A stretch of 64,000 bases of DNA from an uncultured Oscillospiraceae bacterium (GCA_910587505.1 CAJULD010000015.1:1-64000), one strand, 5' to 3'; shown: positions 52,760 to 61,773, counted from the stretch's first letter. The notes: generated by a model from the sequence alone, not told the origin. Made by a program: numbers and translations.

Positions 52760-54700
52760 ATGAAGCAGATGTATCCCAACCTGTGCAAGCCCATCACCAT
52801 TGGCAACGTGACCTTCCGCAACCGCATTTTCTCCGCCCCCATGTCCGGCGCGGACATTACCCCGGACTGCAACATCGGGATGCGCTCCACCTACTTCTAT
52901 GAGATGCGCGCCAGGGGCGGCGCGGCGGCGGTGACCGTCAGCGAGCTGGTAGTGGATCCCAGGACCGACGCGTCCTTCATGTATCACCTTACCCGCACCA
53001 ATCCCGGCTCTATTCCCAGCTTTACCTACACCGCCGACGCCATCAGCCGTCATGGGGCCATTCCCAGCGTGGAGTTCTCCCATGCGGGCCAGTATGCGGG
53101 CACCTATCTGCTGGACAGGGACGCCAGGCAGGAGATGGTCCAGTACGGCCCCAGCGACTGCACCCGCCCCGACGGCATCCCCGTGAAGGCCCTGACCAGA
53201 GAGCAGATGGCGGAGATGGTGGACACCTACCGGGAGACCGCCAGGCTGGCCAAGCTCTGCGGTTTCAGGATGATCATGGTCCACGCGGGCCACGGGTGGC
53301 TCCTCAATCAGTTCCTGTCCCCCTATTTCAATCACCGGGAGGACGAGTACGGCGGCAGTCTGGAGAACCGGCTCCGCTTCGTCCGGGAGATCATCCAGGC
53401 CGTCCGGGAAGGCGTGGGCCCCGGGTTCCCCATTGAGCTGCGCATGAGCGGCTCGGAGTTCTTCGAGGGGGGCTACGGCCTGGACGAGGGATGCCGGATC
53501 GCCCACGGGCTGGAGGATCTGGTGGACCTGATCCACGTGTCCGCCGGCTCCTATAAGTACGGCTTTTCCATCACTCATCCCTCCATGTTCCGGGACCACG
53601 GGTGCAACGTGTTCCTGGCAAAGGAGATCAAAAAGCACGTCAGCGTTCCTGTGGCCACCATCGGCGGGCTTAACGACCCGGACATGATGGATAAGCTGAT
53701 CGGCGACGGCGAGGTGGACGTGGTGTACATGGGCCGGGCCCTGCTGGCGGACCCGGAGCTGCCCAACAAGGTCATGAGCAACCGCCCGGAGGAGATCGTG
53801 CGGTGCCTGCGGTGCTTCGTGTGCATGGCGGAGCGGGGCGTCACCTCCACCCGCCGGTGCAGCGTCAACCCCCGGATCGGCCGGGAGCACGAGGGGATGG
53901 AGGTCCTGCCCGCCCGGATCAGGAAGAAGGTTCTGGTGGCCGGCGGCGGCGTAGGCGGCCTTCAGGCGGCCATTACCGCCGCCCAGAGGGGACACCAGGT
54001 GGTGCTGTGCGAAAAGAGCGGCAAGCTGGGAGGCATCCTCAACTGCGAGCAGGCCATCGACTTTAAATATGAGATGTACCAGCTGGGCCAGACGCTGGCT
54101 CTTCAGGCGGAGCGGGAAGGCGTGGAGATCCGGCTGAACACCGAGGCCACGCCGGAGCTGGCGGAGGGCTTCGACGCGGTGATTGTGGCCGTGGGCTCCA
54201 GTCCCATCGTCCCCCGGTTGCCCGGCATTGAAAACGCGGTGGTGGTGAACAACTACTACATGGAGAAGGATCGGGTCACGTCGGAGGAGATCGTGGTACT
54301 GGGCGGCGGCCTGGCGGGCTGCGAGTGCGCGGTCCATCTGGCCCGGGACGGCAAGAAGGTTCGTCTGGTAGAGATGATGGACGACGTGTGCCGGGACGCC
54401 AATATCCGCCACCGGCCCATCCTGCTCCAGGAGCTGAAGGACCGGGACGTGGAGGTCCTGACGGGCCACCGGGCGCTGGAGGTCAGGCCCGAGGGCGTTC
54501 TCTGCCAGAACAGGGCGGGGGAGCAGGTCCTGGTTCCCGGCGGCAATGTGATCTGCGCCGTGGGCCAGCGGGCCAACCGGGACGCGGCCGACGCGCTGCG
54601 CGCCAGCGCCCCCTTCGTGCGGCTTATCGGCGACTGCGTGCGCCCGGCCAATATCTGCATGGCGGTCTATGAGGCCTATCACGCGGCGATGGATGTATAA
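52760..54700 (+). CDS. Old-yellow-enzyme/2,4-dienoyl-CoA reductase-like flavoprotein
   Basis: This 646-residue protein has an FMN TIM barrel (about 1-360) with the family block GHGWLLNQFLSPYFNHREDEYGGSLENR. A Cys cluster (CLRCFVC and RRCSVNP) for a [4Fe-4S] centre follows, then an FAD/NAD(P) domain (VLVAGGGVGGLQAA; VVLGGGLAGCECA). It should reduce a C=C bond, as dienoyl-CoA, enoate and bile-acid or flavonoid reductases of this family do. The start at 52760 follows GGGAGGA. Its place in the demethylase cluster suggests that the demethylated product is then reduced. Confidence 0.9.
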   Translation: MKQMYPNLCKPITIGNVTFRNRIFSAPMSGADITPDCNIGMRSTYFYEMRARGGAAAVTVSELVVDPRTDASFMYHLTRTNPGSIPSFTYTADAISRHGAIPSVEFSHAGQYAGTYLLDRDARQEMVQYGPSDCTRPDGIPVKALTREQMAEMVDTYRETARLAKLCGFRMIMVHAGHGWLLNQFLSPYFNHREDEYGGSLENRLRFVREIIQAVREGVGPGFPIELRMSGSEFFEGGYGLDEGCRIAHGLEDLVDLIHVSAGSYKYGFSITHPSMFRDHGCNVFLAKEIKKHVSVPVATIGGLNDPDMMDKLIGDGEVDVVYMGRALLADPELPNKVMSNRPEEIVRCLRCFVCMAERGVTSTRRCSVNPRIGREHEGMEVLPARIRKKVLVAGGGVGGLQAAITAAQRGHQVVLCEKSGKLGGILNCEQAIDFKYEMYQLGQTLALQAEREGVEIRLNTEATPELAEGFDAVIVAVGSSPIVPRLPGIENAVVVNNYYMEKDRVTSEEIVVLGGGLAGCECAVHLARDGKKVRLVEMMDDVCRDANIRHRPILLQELKDRDVEVLTGHRALEVRPEGVLCQNRAGEQVLVPGGNVICAVGQRANRDAADALRASAPFVRLIGDCVRPANICMAVYEAYHAAMDV

Positions 54701-54705
54701 TGATG

Positions 54706-54770
54706 TGCTGCTTTTTCCTGAAAGAAAAAGTGGCAAAAGAACTTCGGGAATTTGACATGATTGCCTCACA
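54706..54770 (+). repeat. Gene-end repeat variant after the flavoprotein gene
   Basis: GCTTTTTCCTGAAAGAAAAAG followed by AAAGAACTTCGGGAATTTGA resembles 41187-41300 and 50861-50945. Confidence 0.55.
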
Positions 54771-54818
54771 AGAGCTCCCTGGAGCCTGTTAATATCTCAA
54801 CTTGAGGGATAGTATGCT

Positions 54819-56315
54819 ATGAAAATGATCCAAGTGACCCTCGTCCCCTCCGGAGAGAGGTTCGCTGCCCCGGCAGGGCGGCGGCTGTTGGAGGCCCTGC
54901 GGCAGCAGGGCCTCCCCCTGGATGCCCCCTGCGGCGGAAAGGGGACCTGCGGCAAGTGCAGGGTGCTGGTGAACGGACGGGAGGAGCTGGCCTGCCAGTA
55001 TGAACCTGCGGAGGACGTATCCGTGGAGCTGCCGGAGCGGGAGCAGGTCCGGGTTCTGACGGGAGGCGGCTCCGCCGCCGCCGACGGGAAGCACGGTTAC
55101 GTCCTGGCCTTCGACGTGGGAACCACCACGGTGGTGGCCTTTCTCTGCGACGGGAAAACGGGGCGGCAGCTCTCCTGCGCCAGCGCCGTCAATCCTCAGA
55201 GCGCCTACGGCGCGGACGTCATCGCCCGCATTCAGTATGAGCTGGAGCGTCACGACGGGCGTATGGCCTCGGAGATCCGCAGCTGCCTGGGCCTTCTGGC
55301 CCGGGAGGCAGCCCGGACGGCGGGCATCGCGCCGGAGGAGATCGAACTGGCGGTGCTGGTGGGAAACACCGCCATGCACCATCTTCTGCTGGGGCTGGAC
55401 GTGGGTCCGCTGGTTACGCCGCCCTACATGCCATCGGTCCGGGAGGCCGTGGAAGTGCCGGGCGCAGACTGGCTTCCCCTCGCGCCGGGCGCGCCGGTCC
55501 GGGTGCTGCCCAACATTGCGGGCTTCGTGGGAGCGGATACGGTAGGGTGCATGGTGTCCGCCGGCTTCGACCGGCTGGAGGACCTGACGCTGCTCATCGA
55601 CATCGGCACCAACGGCGAGATGGTCCTGGGGAATCGGAAGCGCCGCCTGGCCTGCTCCACGGCGGCGGGGCCCGCCTTTGAGGGCGCGAAGATCCGCTTC
55701 GGCATGCGGGGCGCGCCGGGGGCCATTGACCATGTGACCCTGGAGGCGGGGCGGCCCGTCTGCCATGTCATCGGGGAGGTCGAAGCCAGGGGACTGTGCG
55801 GCTCCGGCCTGCTGGACGCGGTGTACGCCCTGCTCCGTGGAGGATTTGTGGATGAAAGCGGGAGAATGTGTCCGGAGGTTCCCGGTCCCTGGCTGACGGT
55901 GGACAACCAGCCCGCCTTTTTCCTCCGGGACGGGGTATACCTGACCCAGAAGGACATCCGGGAGGTACAGCTGGCCAAGGCTGCCATCCGGGCGGGGATC
56001 GAGCTGATGCTGGAAACCATGGGCCGGGAACGGGAGGAGGTACGGGAGGTGCTGCTGGCGGGAGCGTTCGGCAGCTATCTCTCCCCGGAGAGCGCCTGTG
56101 GTATCGGAATGCTGCCGCGGTCGCTGCTTGGCCGGGTCCGGGCCATCGGCAACGCCGCCGGGGAGGGAGCGCGGCAATGCGCCCTTCTGGAGGCGGACTA
56201 CCGCCGGAGCATCGCGCTGGCGGCGGAGACGGAATTTCTGGAGCTGGCCAGCCTGCCGGCCTTTCAGGACTGCTATGTGGACTGTCTGGGGTTTGAAGAG
56301 GAGGAGGACGAGTGA
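54819..56315 (+). CDS. RACo, reductive activator of corrinoid proteins
   Basis: This 498-residue ASKHA-family protein begins with a [2Fe-2S] ferredoxin domain (Cys38, Cys44, Cys47 and Cys59 in PCGGKGTCGKCRVL...LACQ), then a linker and an actin-like ATPase core (FDVGTTTVVAFL; LIDIGTNGEM; GLCGSGLLDAV; LLAGAFGSYL). It uses ATP to re-reduce corrinoid that has drifted to the inactive Co(II) state. The first ATG at 54819 or the second at 54825 may be used. It serves the corrinoid protein at 51030 and completes the O-demethylase set. Confidence 0.93.
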   Translation: MKMIQVTLVPSGERFAAPAGRRLLEALRQQGLPLDAPCGGKGTCGKCRVLVNGREELACQYEPAEDVSVELPEREQVRVLTGGGSAAADGKHGYVLAFDVGTTTVVAFLCDGKTGRQLSCASAVNPQSAYGADVIARIQYELERHDGRMASEIRSCLGLLAREAARTAGIAPEEIELAVLVGNTAMHHLLLGLDVGPLVTPPYMPSVREAVEVPGADWLPLAPGAPVRVLPNIAGFVGADTVGCMVSAGFDRLEDLTLLIDIGTNGEMVLGNRKRRLACSTAAGPAFEGAKIRFGMRGAPGAIDHVTLEAGRPVCHVIGEVEARGLCGSGLLDAVYALLRGGFVDESGRMCPEVPGPWLTVDNQPAFFLRDGVYLTQKDIREVQLAKAAIRAGIELMLETMGREREEVREVLLAGAFGSYLSPESACGIGMLPRSLLGRVRAIGNAAGEGARQCALLEADYRRSIALAAETEFLELASLPAFQDCYVDCLGFEEEEDE

Positions 56316-56848
56316 AAGAGTACGTTGATCTGGCGCTGGGACAGGGCTTTACCTGCGCTGCAAAGCTGGACCCGGCGGCGCTGTCGCTGCGGCAGGAGGT
56401 CCGGGACATGTGCGCCGCGGACAAGTGCCGGGCCTACGGCCGCAACTGGACCTGTCCGCCCCACTGCGGCACGCTGGAGGAATGCGGCACCCGTCTGAGG
56501 GAGATGAGCGCCGGCCTGTTGGTGCAGACGGTGGGACAGCTGGAGGACTCCTTCGACTTCGAGGCCATGGCGGAGACGGAGCGGCTGCATCTGGAGCGCT
56601 TTCACGCTCTGGCGGACCGGCTGCGGGAGAAGTATCCCGGCGTGCTCTGTCTGGGCAGCGGCGGGTGCCGCCTGTGCAAAAGCTGCGCCTGGCCGGAGCC
56701 CTGCCGGTTCCCGGAGCGGGCCTGCTCCTCCATGGAGGGCTGGGGCCTGCTGGTCAACGAGGCCTGCGAGGCGGCGGGCGTGCCCTACTACCACGGGAAG
56801 AACACCCTGGCCTATACCGCCTGCTATCTGTTTCCCGGAGAACGGTAA
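56312..56848 (+). CDS. DUF2284 Cys-rich metal-binding protein
   Basis: This 178-residue protein has the DUF2284 Cys pattern: CAADKCRAYGRNWTCPPHCG near the N-terminus and GGCRLCKSCAWPEPCRFPERACSSMEGWG near the middle, enough for one or two iron-sulfur clusters. The GTG start overlaps the RACo stop, so the two are made together. DUF2284 proteins often sit beside corrinoid methyltransferase genes; a role in electron supply to RACo is a reasonable inference but not shown. Confidence 0.9.
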   Translation: MKEYVDLALGQGFTCAAKLDPAALSLRQEVRDMCAADKCRAYGRNWTCPPHCGTLEECGTRLREMSAGLLVQTVGQLEDSFDFEAMAETERLHLERFHALADRLREKYPGVLCLGSGGCRLCKSCAWPEPCRFPERACSSMEGWGLLVNEACEAAGVPYYHGKNTLAYTACYLFPGER

Positions 56849-57103
56849 GAAAAGGAATCAAAAAACTTCAGAAGGGGTTATTTTGCTGCCCACAGGGAAA
56901 TTTCCTGAAAATTCTGGGGCTGCCTTTTTCTTTTCCCAAAGGTTTTCGCCGGCTTTTTGAAAAAGGCGGCGGGGCGCAGGGGCGGAGTCCGGCATTCTTT
57001 CTGTCAGAAACAGACAGCAGACCTTCCCGTCGGAAACCCGTAGAAATTTGTTTGTGTGTGTTGTCCGGGAAGCCCCGGCGTCCCGGAATAATGGAGGATT
57101 TAT

Positions 57104-58585
57104 ATGGAGCATGATACGCGCTCTCTGGAGCAATACCTGAAGCCCCGCACGCTGTTCCGGTTTCTGTTTTTTTCCGTCCTCGGCGTGTTCGTGTTTTTTA
57201 TCAACGTGCCCTTTCCCGCCTATCAGATTACCATCGGCCCCTGGAAGTGGGGGGCGGTGGCGGCCCAATCCAACGTGATCGTCTCCCACCTGACAAACCT
57301 GGTGAAGGCGGCGCTGTACACCGGGAATTTTCCGGCCATGCCCTTTGTGGTATGGGGGATCGGGGTATACAGCATCGTGGACCTGTTTGTTCTGCGCCCC
57401 CGGAAATTCTGGGGCACCACGAAAGTGGCGGCGGCCTTTGCCGTTTTCAAGATCATCGGCTTTCTGCTTCTGACCTGCGCCATTGTGGACATCTATCTGG
57501 GCTTCCACTTTGGCTTCATGGGCTGGTTCTTTGACCCGGTGTCCTCTCTGGGCGGCAAGAGCATCTCTGCCTTTATCATGAGCAATATTCTGGTAACCAT
57601 CTGCATCAGCATTCCGGCGGCGTCTCTGTTCCTGCCGCTGCTGGTGGACTACGGTCTGGTGGAATTTGTGGGCGTGCTGGTGCGGGCGGTGATGCGCCCG
57701 GTGTTCAGGCTGCCGGGGCGCTCGGCGGTCATCAGCGTGTCCGCCTTTCTGGGGAACTTTTCCGTGGGCCATATCGCCGTCAACGACCAGTATAAGACGG
57801 GCCGCATGACGGAGCGGGAGGCGGTGGTCATCGGCTCCAGTCTCTCCACGGTGTCGGTGGGCTTTCTGCTGGCGCTGGCCACAAACACGGGACTCAACAA
57901 TCAGGAGCTGTGGGGGAAGAGCTACTGGAACCAGTATTTCTGGCTGGCCTTCCTGGTAACGCTTCTGGTGACGCTGGTCGGGGTGCGGATATTCCCTCTG
58001 AGCAGGATTCCGGACAGCTTCTGCCCCGGCGCGGAACCCAATCCGGAGCAGCCGGTGAAACGGCAGATGTTCCGGGCGGCGCTGGCGGAAGCTCTGGACC
58101 AGGCGCAAAACCAGCAGAGTCTGGGCCGGCGGATCGCCTATATTATGAAGGAGACCATAGGCGTTCTGGGCACGGTGGCCTCCGGTACGGCGTTTTTTGC
58201 TTCCTTTGGCGTGGTGCTGTACACGTTCACCCCGGTGGTGACCTGGCTGGGGTATCTGTTCCGGCCCTTCTTCATGCTGTTCGGCTTCTCCGGCGCGGAG
58301 CTGGAAATCGCGTCCACCGGGGCCATGATCTCCTTTGTGGAGGTAACGGTGCCGGCTCTGCTGGTGACGGTGGGAGAGTGGAGCATGCGGCTGCGGTTCA
58401 TGCTGGCGGTGCTGCCGGTAAGCTCCATCATCTTCCTTGCCAGCTTTGTTCCCTGCCTGATGGCCACGGATATTCCTGTAAAGTTCTGGCATCTGTGTCT
58501 GATCTGGCTGGAGCGGATGATTCTGTCCATCATTTTTGCCGGTATTTTTGCCGTGCTGCTGTTCCCTGCGGGAATGGTGGGCTGA
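57104..58585 (+). CDS. YjiH-family membrane protein with nucleoside-recognition domains
   Basis: This 493-residue protein has about nine membrane helices and two Gate/nucleoside-recognition-like halves: RTLFRFLFFSVLGVFVFFINVPF, SAFLGNFSVGHIAVNDQYKTGRMTEREAVVIGSSL and ELEIASTGAMISFVEVTVPAL. Members are assumed to be transporters with unknown substrate. It follows the DUF2284 gene by 255 bp and is preceded by a hairpin near 56949-56973, so it may be a separate unit; an uptake or export role for the pathway's compounds is possible. Confidence 0.82.
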   Translation: MEHDTRSLEQYLKPRTLFRFLFFSVLGVFVFFINVPFPAYQITIGPWKWGAVAAQSNVIVSHLTNLVKAALYTGNFPAMPFVVWGIGVYSIVDLFVLRPRKFWGTTKVAAAFAVFKIIGFLLLTCAIVDIYLGFHFGFMGWFFDPVSSLGGKSISAFIMSNILVTICISIPAASLFLPLLVDYGLVEFVGVLVRAVMRPVFRLPGRSAVISVSAFLGNFSVGHIAVNDQYKTGRMTEREAVVIGSSLSTVSVGFLLALATNTGLNNQELWGKSYWNQYFWLAFLVTLLVTLVGVRIFPLSRIPDSFCPGAEPNPEQPVKRQMFRAALAEALDQAQNQQSLGRRIAYIMKETIGVLGTVASGTAFFASFGVVLYTFTPVVTWLGYLFRPFFMLFGFSGAELEIASTGAMISFVEVTVPALLVTVGEWSMRLRFMLAVLPVSSIIFLASFVPCLMATDIPVKFWHLCLIWLERMILSIIFAGIFAVLLFPAGMVG

Positions 58586-58592
58586 TTTTTGA

Positions 58593-58625
58593 AGGCGGCG
58601 TGACCCACGGTCACGCCGCCTCATC
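58593..58625. terminator. Terminator after the YjiH-like gene
   Basis: AGGCGGCGTGACC (58593-58605) pairs with GGTCACGCCGCCT (58609-58621). Confidence 0.82.
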
Positions 58626-58632
58626 ATTTTTC

Positions 58633-58875
58633 TCATGAGACCGCTCCTTCCGTCAGTCTGTCCCACAGCGCGTCACAGCCTTCCGGATACGCGCAGGCCT
58701 TTTCCGTCCGGAATCCCCGGCAGGCCAGGTACATACGAAATGCGCGGCCGGCTTCCCATACGATCCGGCGGACTGCGTGTTCACCAGGGAAGAGCCGGAC
58801 GGTCTGGACCTCTACCGTCCCGATTTCGAGACACGGGCCCGTGGGCGGGGGCCCTGTGGCGCCGGACCGTCCCAT
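58633..58875 (-). CDS. Doubtful small protein or gene remnant
   Basis: An 80-codon minus-strand frame that shares a terminator with the YjiH-like gene. There is no ribosome site before the ATG, and the N-terminal part is low in recognisable structure. The C-terminal part (AVRRIVWEAGRAFRMYLACRGFRTEKACAYPEGCDALWDRL) reads like protein and may be the tail of a lost gene. Confidence 0.3.
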   Translation of the reverse strand: MGRSGATGPPPTGPCLEIGTVEVQTVRLFPGEHAVRRIVWEAGRAFRMYLACRGFRTEKACAYPEGCDALWDRLTEGAVS

Positions 58876-58892
58876 TTTTTTTATAAAACCTG

Positions 58893-58921
58893 TTGCTCAT
58901 TTCCCGTTTGTCAGGTATACT
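58893..58921 (+). promoter_or_regulatory. Promoter of the sucrose/fructose operon
   Basis: TTGCTC and TATACT with a 17-base spacer, 40 bases before the GH32 gene. Confidence 0.7.
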
Positions 58922-58960
58922 ATGGTCACATAACAGCAACTGCAAGGAGGTTGTAACCCC

Positions 58961-60463
58961 ATGACCAGCGAACTTCTGCAAAAAGCCCGGGACTTCGAGG
59001 CCCGCTGTGGTTCCCAAATCCTCGCCAGCCAGCGGCCCGCCTTTCATCTCACTCCTACCATCGGGTGGATGAACGACCCCAACGGTTTTTCCCTTTATAA
59101 GGGCGAGTACCATCTTTTTTATCAGTACCACCCCTACTCCAACGAGTGGGGCCCCATGCACTGGGGACATGTGAAGAGCAGAGACCTTATCACCTGGGAG
59201 CGGCTGCCTGCCGCTCTGGCGCCGGACTGCGGCTATGACGACGCAGGGTGCTTCTCCGGCGGCGCGGTGGAGATGCCCGACGGGCGGCAGATGCTCATGT
59301 ATACCGGCGTGCGCATGGAGCGCAACCCGGAGGGCTGTATTCATGAGATACAGACCCAGTGCATTGCCATCGGAGACGGCGTGGACTACAGCAAATACGA
59401 ACAGAACCCGGTTCTGACCGGAAAGGACCTGCCGGAGGGCGGCAGTGTCGTGGACTTCCGGGACCCGAAGGTCTGGCGGGAGGAGGACGGGACTCTCTAC
59501 GCCGTCATCGGCAACCGCAGCGCCGACGGCAGCGGGGCCATTCTGCTCTACCGCAGCGCCGATGGGCGCAGCTGGGAGTTTGTCTGCACCCTGGACGCCT
59601 GCCGCAATCAGTACGGCGGGATGTGGGAGTGTCCGGACTTCTTCCCCCTGGACGGGAAGCATGTCCTGTTCACCAGCCCCCAGGAGATGCAGCCTGTGGG
59701 TCTGGAGTTCCACGTAGGCAACGGGACCGTATGCCTGATCGGGGACCAGGACCCTGTCGGGAAAGGCTTTACCCGTCAGGTGGTGCAGGCCATTGACTAC
59801 GGTCTGGATTTCTTCGCGCCCCAGACTCTGCTGACCCCTGACGGGCGGCGGGTGATGGTGGCCTGGATGCAGAACTGGGCCACGGTGGGGGCCAAGCCCT
59901 CCCACTGCCGCTGGTTCGGGCAGTATACCGTCCCCCGGGAGCTGGCCGTGAGGGACGGACGGCTGTATCAATTGCCCGTGCGGGAGCTGGAGGCCTTCCG
60001 GGGGCAGTGCGTCGCCCACCGCAACATTCCCGTCAGCGGAGAGATCAGCCTGCCGGGCGTGCAGGGCCGGATCCTGGACATGACCGTCACCGTCCGGCCC
60101 ACCGGGGAGGAATCCTACCGCTGGTTCCGCATCCGGGTGGCCAGGGACGGGGAGCACGAGACCGTCATCCGCTACCGTCCCGACCAGGGCACGGTAAAAA
60201 TCGACCGCACCCGCAGCGGCCTGCTCCATGACATCGTACATACCCGCAGCTTCCTGGTGCGCTGCCGGGAGGGGGAGATCAGGCTGCGGATCGTAATGGA
60301 CCGGTTCAGCGTGGAGGTGTTTGTCAACGACGGCGAGCAGGCCGCCAGTATGGTGATCTACACCCGGCAGGAGGCGGACGCCATCAGCTTTGAGGCCGGC
60401 GGTTCGGTGCTGATGGACGTGGAGAAGTACGACCTGGTTTTCCCGAAGGAGGAGCTGGCGTGA
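58961..60463 (+). CDS. GH32 sucrose/sucrose-6-phosphate hydrolase
   Basis: This 500-residue glycoside hydrolase splits fructose from sucrose, sucrose 6-phosphate or short fructans. The three catalytic residues are visible: Asp in WMNDPNG, Asp in FRDPKVW and Glu in MWECPDFF. The five-bladed propeller is followed by the GH32 beta-sandwich with RLRIVMDRFSVEVFVNDGEQ. No signal peptide, so it acts on sugar already imported. AAGGAGG precedes the start, and the fructokinase gene overlaps its end by four bases. Confidence 0.94.
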   Translation: MTSELLQKARDFEARCGSQILASQRPAFHLTPTIGWMNDPNGFSLYKGEYHLFYQYHPYSNEWGPMHWGHVKSRDLITWERLPAALAPDCGYDDAGCFSGGAVEMPDGRQMLMYTGVRMERNPEGCIHEIQTQCIAIGDGVDYSKYEQNPVLTGKDLPEGGSVVDFRDPKVWREEDGTLYAVIGNRSADGSGAILLYRSADGRSWEFVCTLDACRNQYGGMWECPDFFPLDGKHVLFTSPQEMQPVGLEFHVGNGTVCLIGDQDPVGKGFTRQVVQAIDYGLDFFAPQTLLTPDGRRVMVAWMQNWATVGAKPSHCRWFGQYTVPRELAVRDGRLYQLPVRELEAFRGQCVAHRNIPVSGEISLPGVQGRILDMTVTVRPTGEESYRWFRIRVARDGEHETVIRYRPDQGTVKIDRTRSGLLHDIVHTRSFLVRCREGEIRLRIVMDRFSVEVFVNDGEQAASMVIYTRQEADAISFEAGGSVLMDVEKYDLVFPKEELA

Positions 60464-61425
60464 GGAAGGAAAAGCGGTTTGACGTGGTGGCTCTGGGAGA
60501 GCTGCTGATCGATTTCACCGGGAACGGACTGAGCGAACAGGGCAACGCCCTTTTTGAAGCCAACCCCGGCGGCGCGCCCTGCAACGTGCTGGCCATGCTG
60601 AAAAAGCTGGACCGGTCCTGCGCCTTTGTGGGCAAGGTGGGGGAGGACATGTTCGGCCAGCTGCTGCGGAAGGTGGCGGAGGAAGCGGGCATCTGCATGG
60701 ACTATCTGGTCACGGCGCAGGACGCGCGGACCACGCTGGCCTTTGTAAAAAAGCTGAAGAATGGGGACCGGGATTTCTCCTTCTACCGCAGTCCCGGCGC
60801 GGATATGCTGCTGACGGAGGAGGAGGTCCCGGACGATGTGGTGAAAAACTGCCGCATCTTCCACTTTGGCACCCTGTCCATGACCCACGAGGGAGTCCGG
60901 CGGGCTACATACAAAGCAGTCGATGCGGCGAAGCAGGGCGGGGCGCTGCTTTCCTTCGACCCCAACCTCCGGCCGCCGCTGTGGGCGAGTCTGGAGGAGG
61001 CGCGGACCCGGATTGCTTATGGCCTAGGACGGTGCGATATCCTGAAAATTGCGGACAACGAGCTGGAGTTCATGACCGGGGAGACGGATTTTGACAGGGG
61101 CGCGGCCATCCTGCGGGAGCAGTATCCCAATATCCGTCTGCTGAACGTGACGGCGGGACCGGAGGGGAGCTGCTCCTACTATGAGGAGCAGCGGGTGTTC
61201 GTGCCCGCCTGCAGGCTGGACGGCGTCATCGAGACCACCGGGGCCGGGGATACCTTCTGCGCCTGCGTGCTCAACTTTGTGCTGGACCATGGGCTGGAGG
61301 GCCTGAGGGCGGAGGACCTGACCGCCATGCTGCGCTTTGCCAATACGGCGGCCGGTCTGGTCACCACCCGGAAGGGAGCGATCCGTTCCATGCCGGAGCG
61401 GGCGCAGGTGGAAGCGCTGCTGTAA
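60460..61425 (+). CDS. PfkB-family fructokinase
   Basis: This 321-residue sugar kinase phosphorylates fructose released by the preceding hydrolase. It has VVALGELLIDFTG and NPGGAPCNVLAML near the N-terminus, SFDPNLRPPLW, NELEFMTGE and the PfkB signature ETTGAGDTFCACVL with the catalytic Asp. The GTG start overlaps the GH32 stop. The pair is a minimal sucrose use operon; a transporter gene is not next to it. Confidence 0.93.
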   Translation: MRKEKRFDVVALGELLIDFTGNGLSEQGNALFEANPGGAPCNVLAMLKKLDRSCAFVGKVGEDMFGQLLRKVAEEAGICMDYLVTAQDARTTLAFVKKLKNGDRDFSFYRSPGADMLLTEEEVPDDVVKNCRIFHFGTLSMTHEGVRRATYKAVDAAKQGGALLSFDPNLRPPLWASLEEARTRIAYGLGRCDILKIADNELEFMTGETDFDRGAAILREQYPNIRLLNVTAGPEGSCSYYEEQRVFVPACRLDGVIETTGAGDTFCACVLNFVLDHGLEGLRAEDLTAMLRFANTAAGLVTTRKGAIRSMPERAQVEALL

Positions 61426-61468
61426 AAACCCGCATTCACGAGCGCAAAAAAGGATCGCAGGAGCGTTC

Positions 61469-61552
61469 AGAACCTGTATTCACAATCGCAGCACGCCGTC
61501 CGGCGGGTCTTTTTCCCGCCACACTGCGTCCCCGATTATGAATACAGGTTCT
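61469..61552. repeat. 84-bp element with 19-bp terminal inverted repeats
   Basis: AGAACCTGTATTCACAATC (61469-61487) and the reverse complement of 61534-61552 (AGAACCTGTATTCATAATC) match at 18 of 19 positions. A GGCGGG/CCCGCC hairpin lies inside. A degenerate left-end-like motif (AACCCGCATTCACGAGCGCA) sits 40 bases upstream. It looks like a very short MITE or a deleted insertion sequence. Confidence 0.78.
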
Positions 61553-61634
61553 AAGAATTTCCGGTGACTTTTCCGGTACCTTTTGTTTATGCAAAATGCA
61601 CCTGTGGGGTCCGGGGCTGGAAGCCCCGGAGGTA

Positions 61635-61668
61635 CGGGGGCGCTCCGCCGGGAGCGCCCCCGCGTATT
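61635..61668 (+). terminator. Terminator of the sucrose operon
   Basis: CGGGGGCGCTCC (61635-61646) pairs with GGAGCGCCCCCG (61651-61662), followed by CGTATTTTT. Confidence 0.82.
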
Positions 61669-61745
61669 TTTGGTCAGAATTCATGGAAAAAAGCCGGATC
61701 AATCAGTACATATGCACAGATTCAAAACGGGCGCGCAAAAATGGA

Positions 61746-61773
61746 TTGACAAATGCGGACTCTATGATATACT
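61746..61773 (+). promoter_or_regulatory. Promoter of the zinc dehydrogenase operon
   Basis: TTGACA and TATACT separated by 16 bases, about 60 bases before the start at 61836. Confidence 0.75.

Noticed and set aside
51611..54769. Minus-strand open frame of 1052 codons
   Set aside because: Antisense to the MT1 and flavoprotein genes; His/Gly/Val/Leu-rich shadow frame without motifs. The same applies to the minus-strand frames at 20354-21673, 27010-29172, 30098-32053 and 38378-41293.
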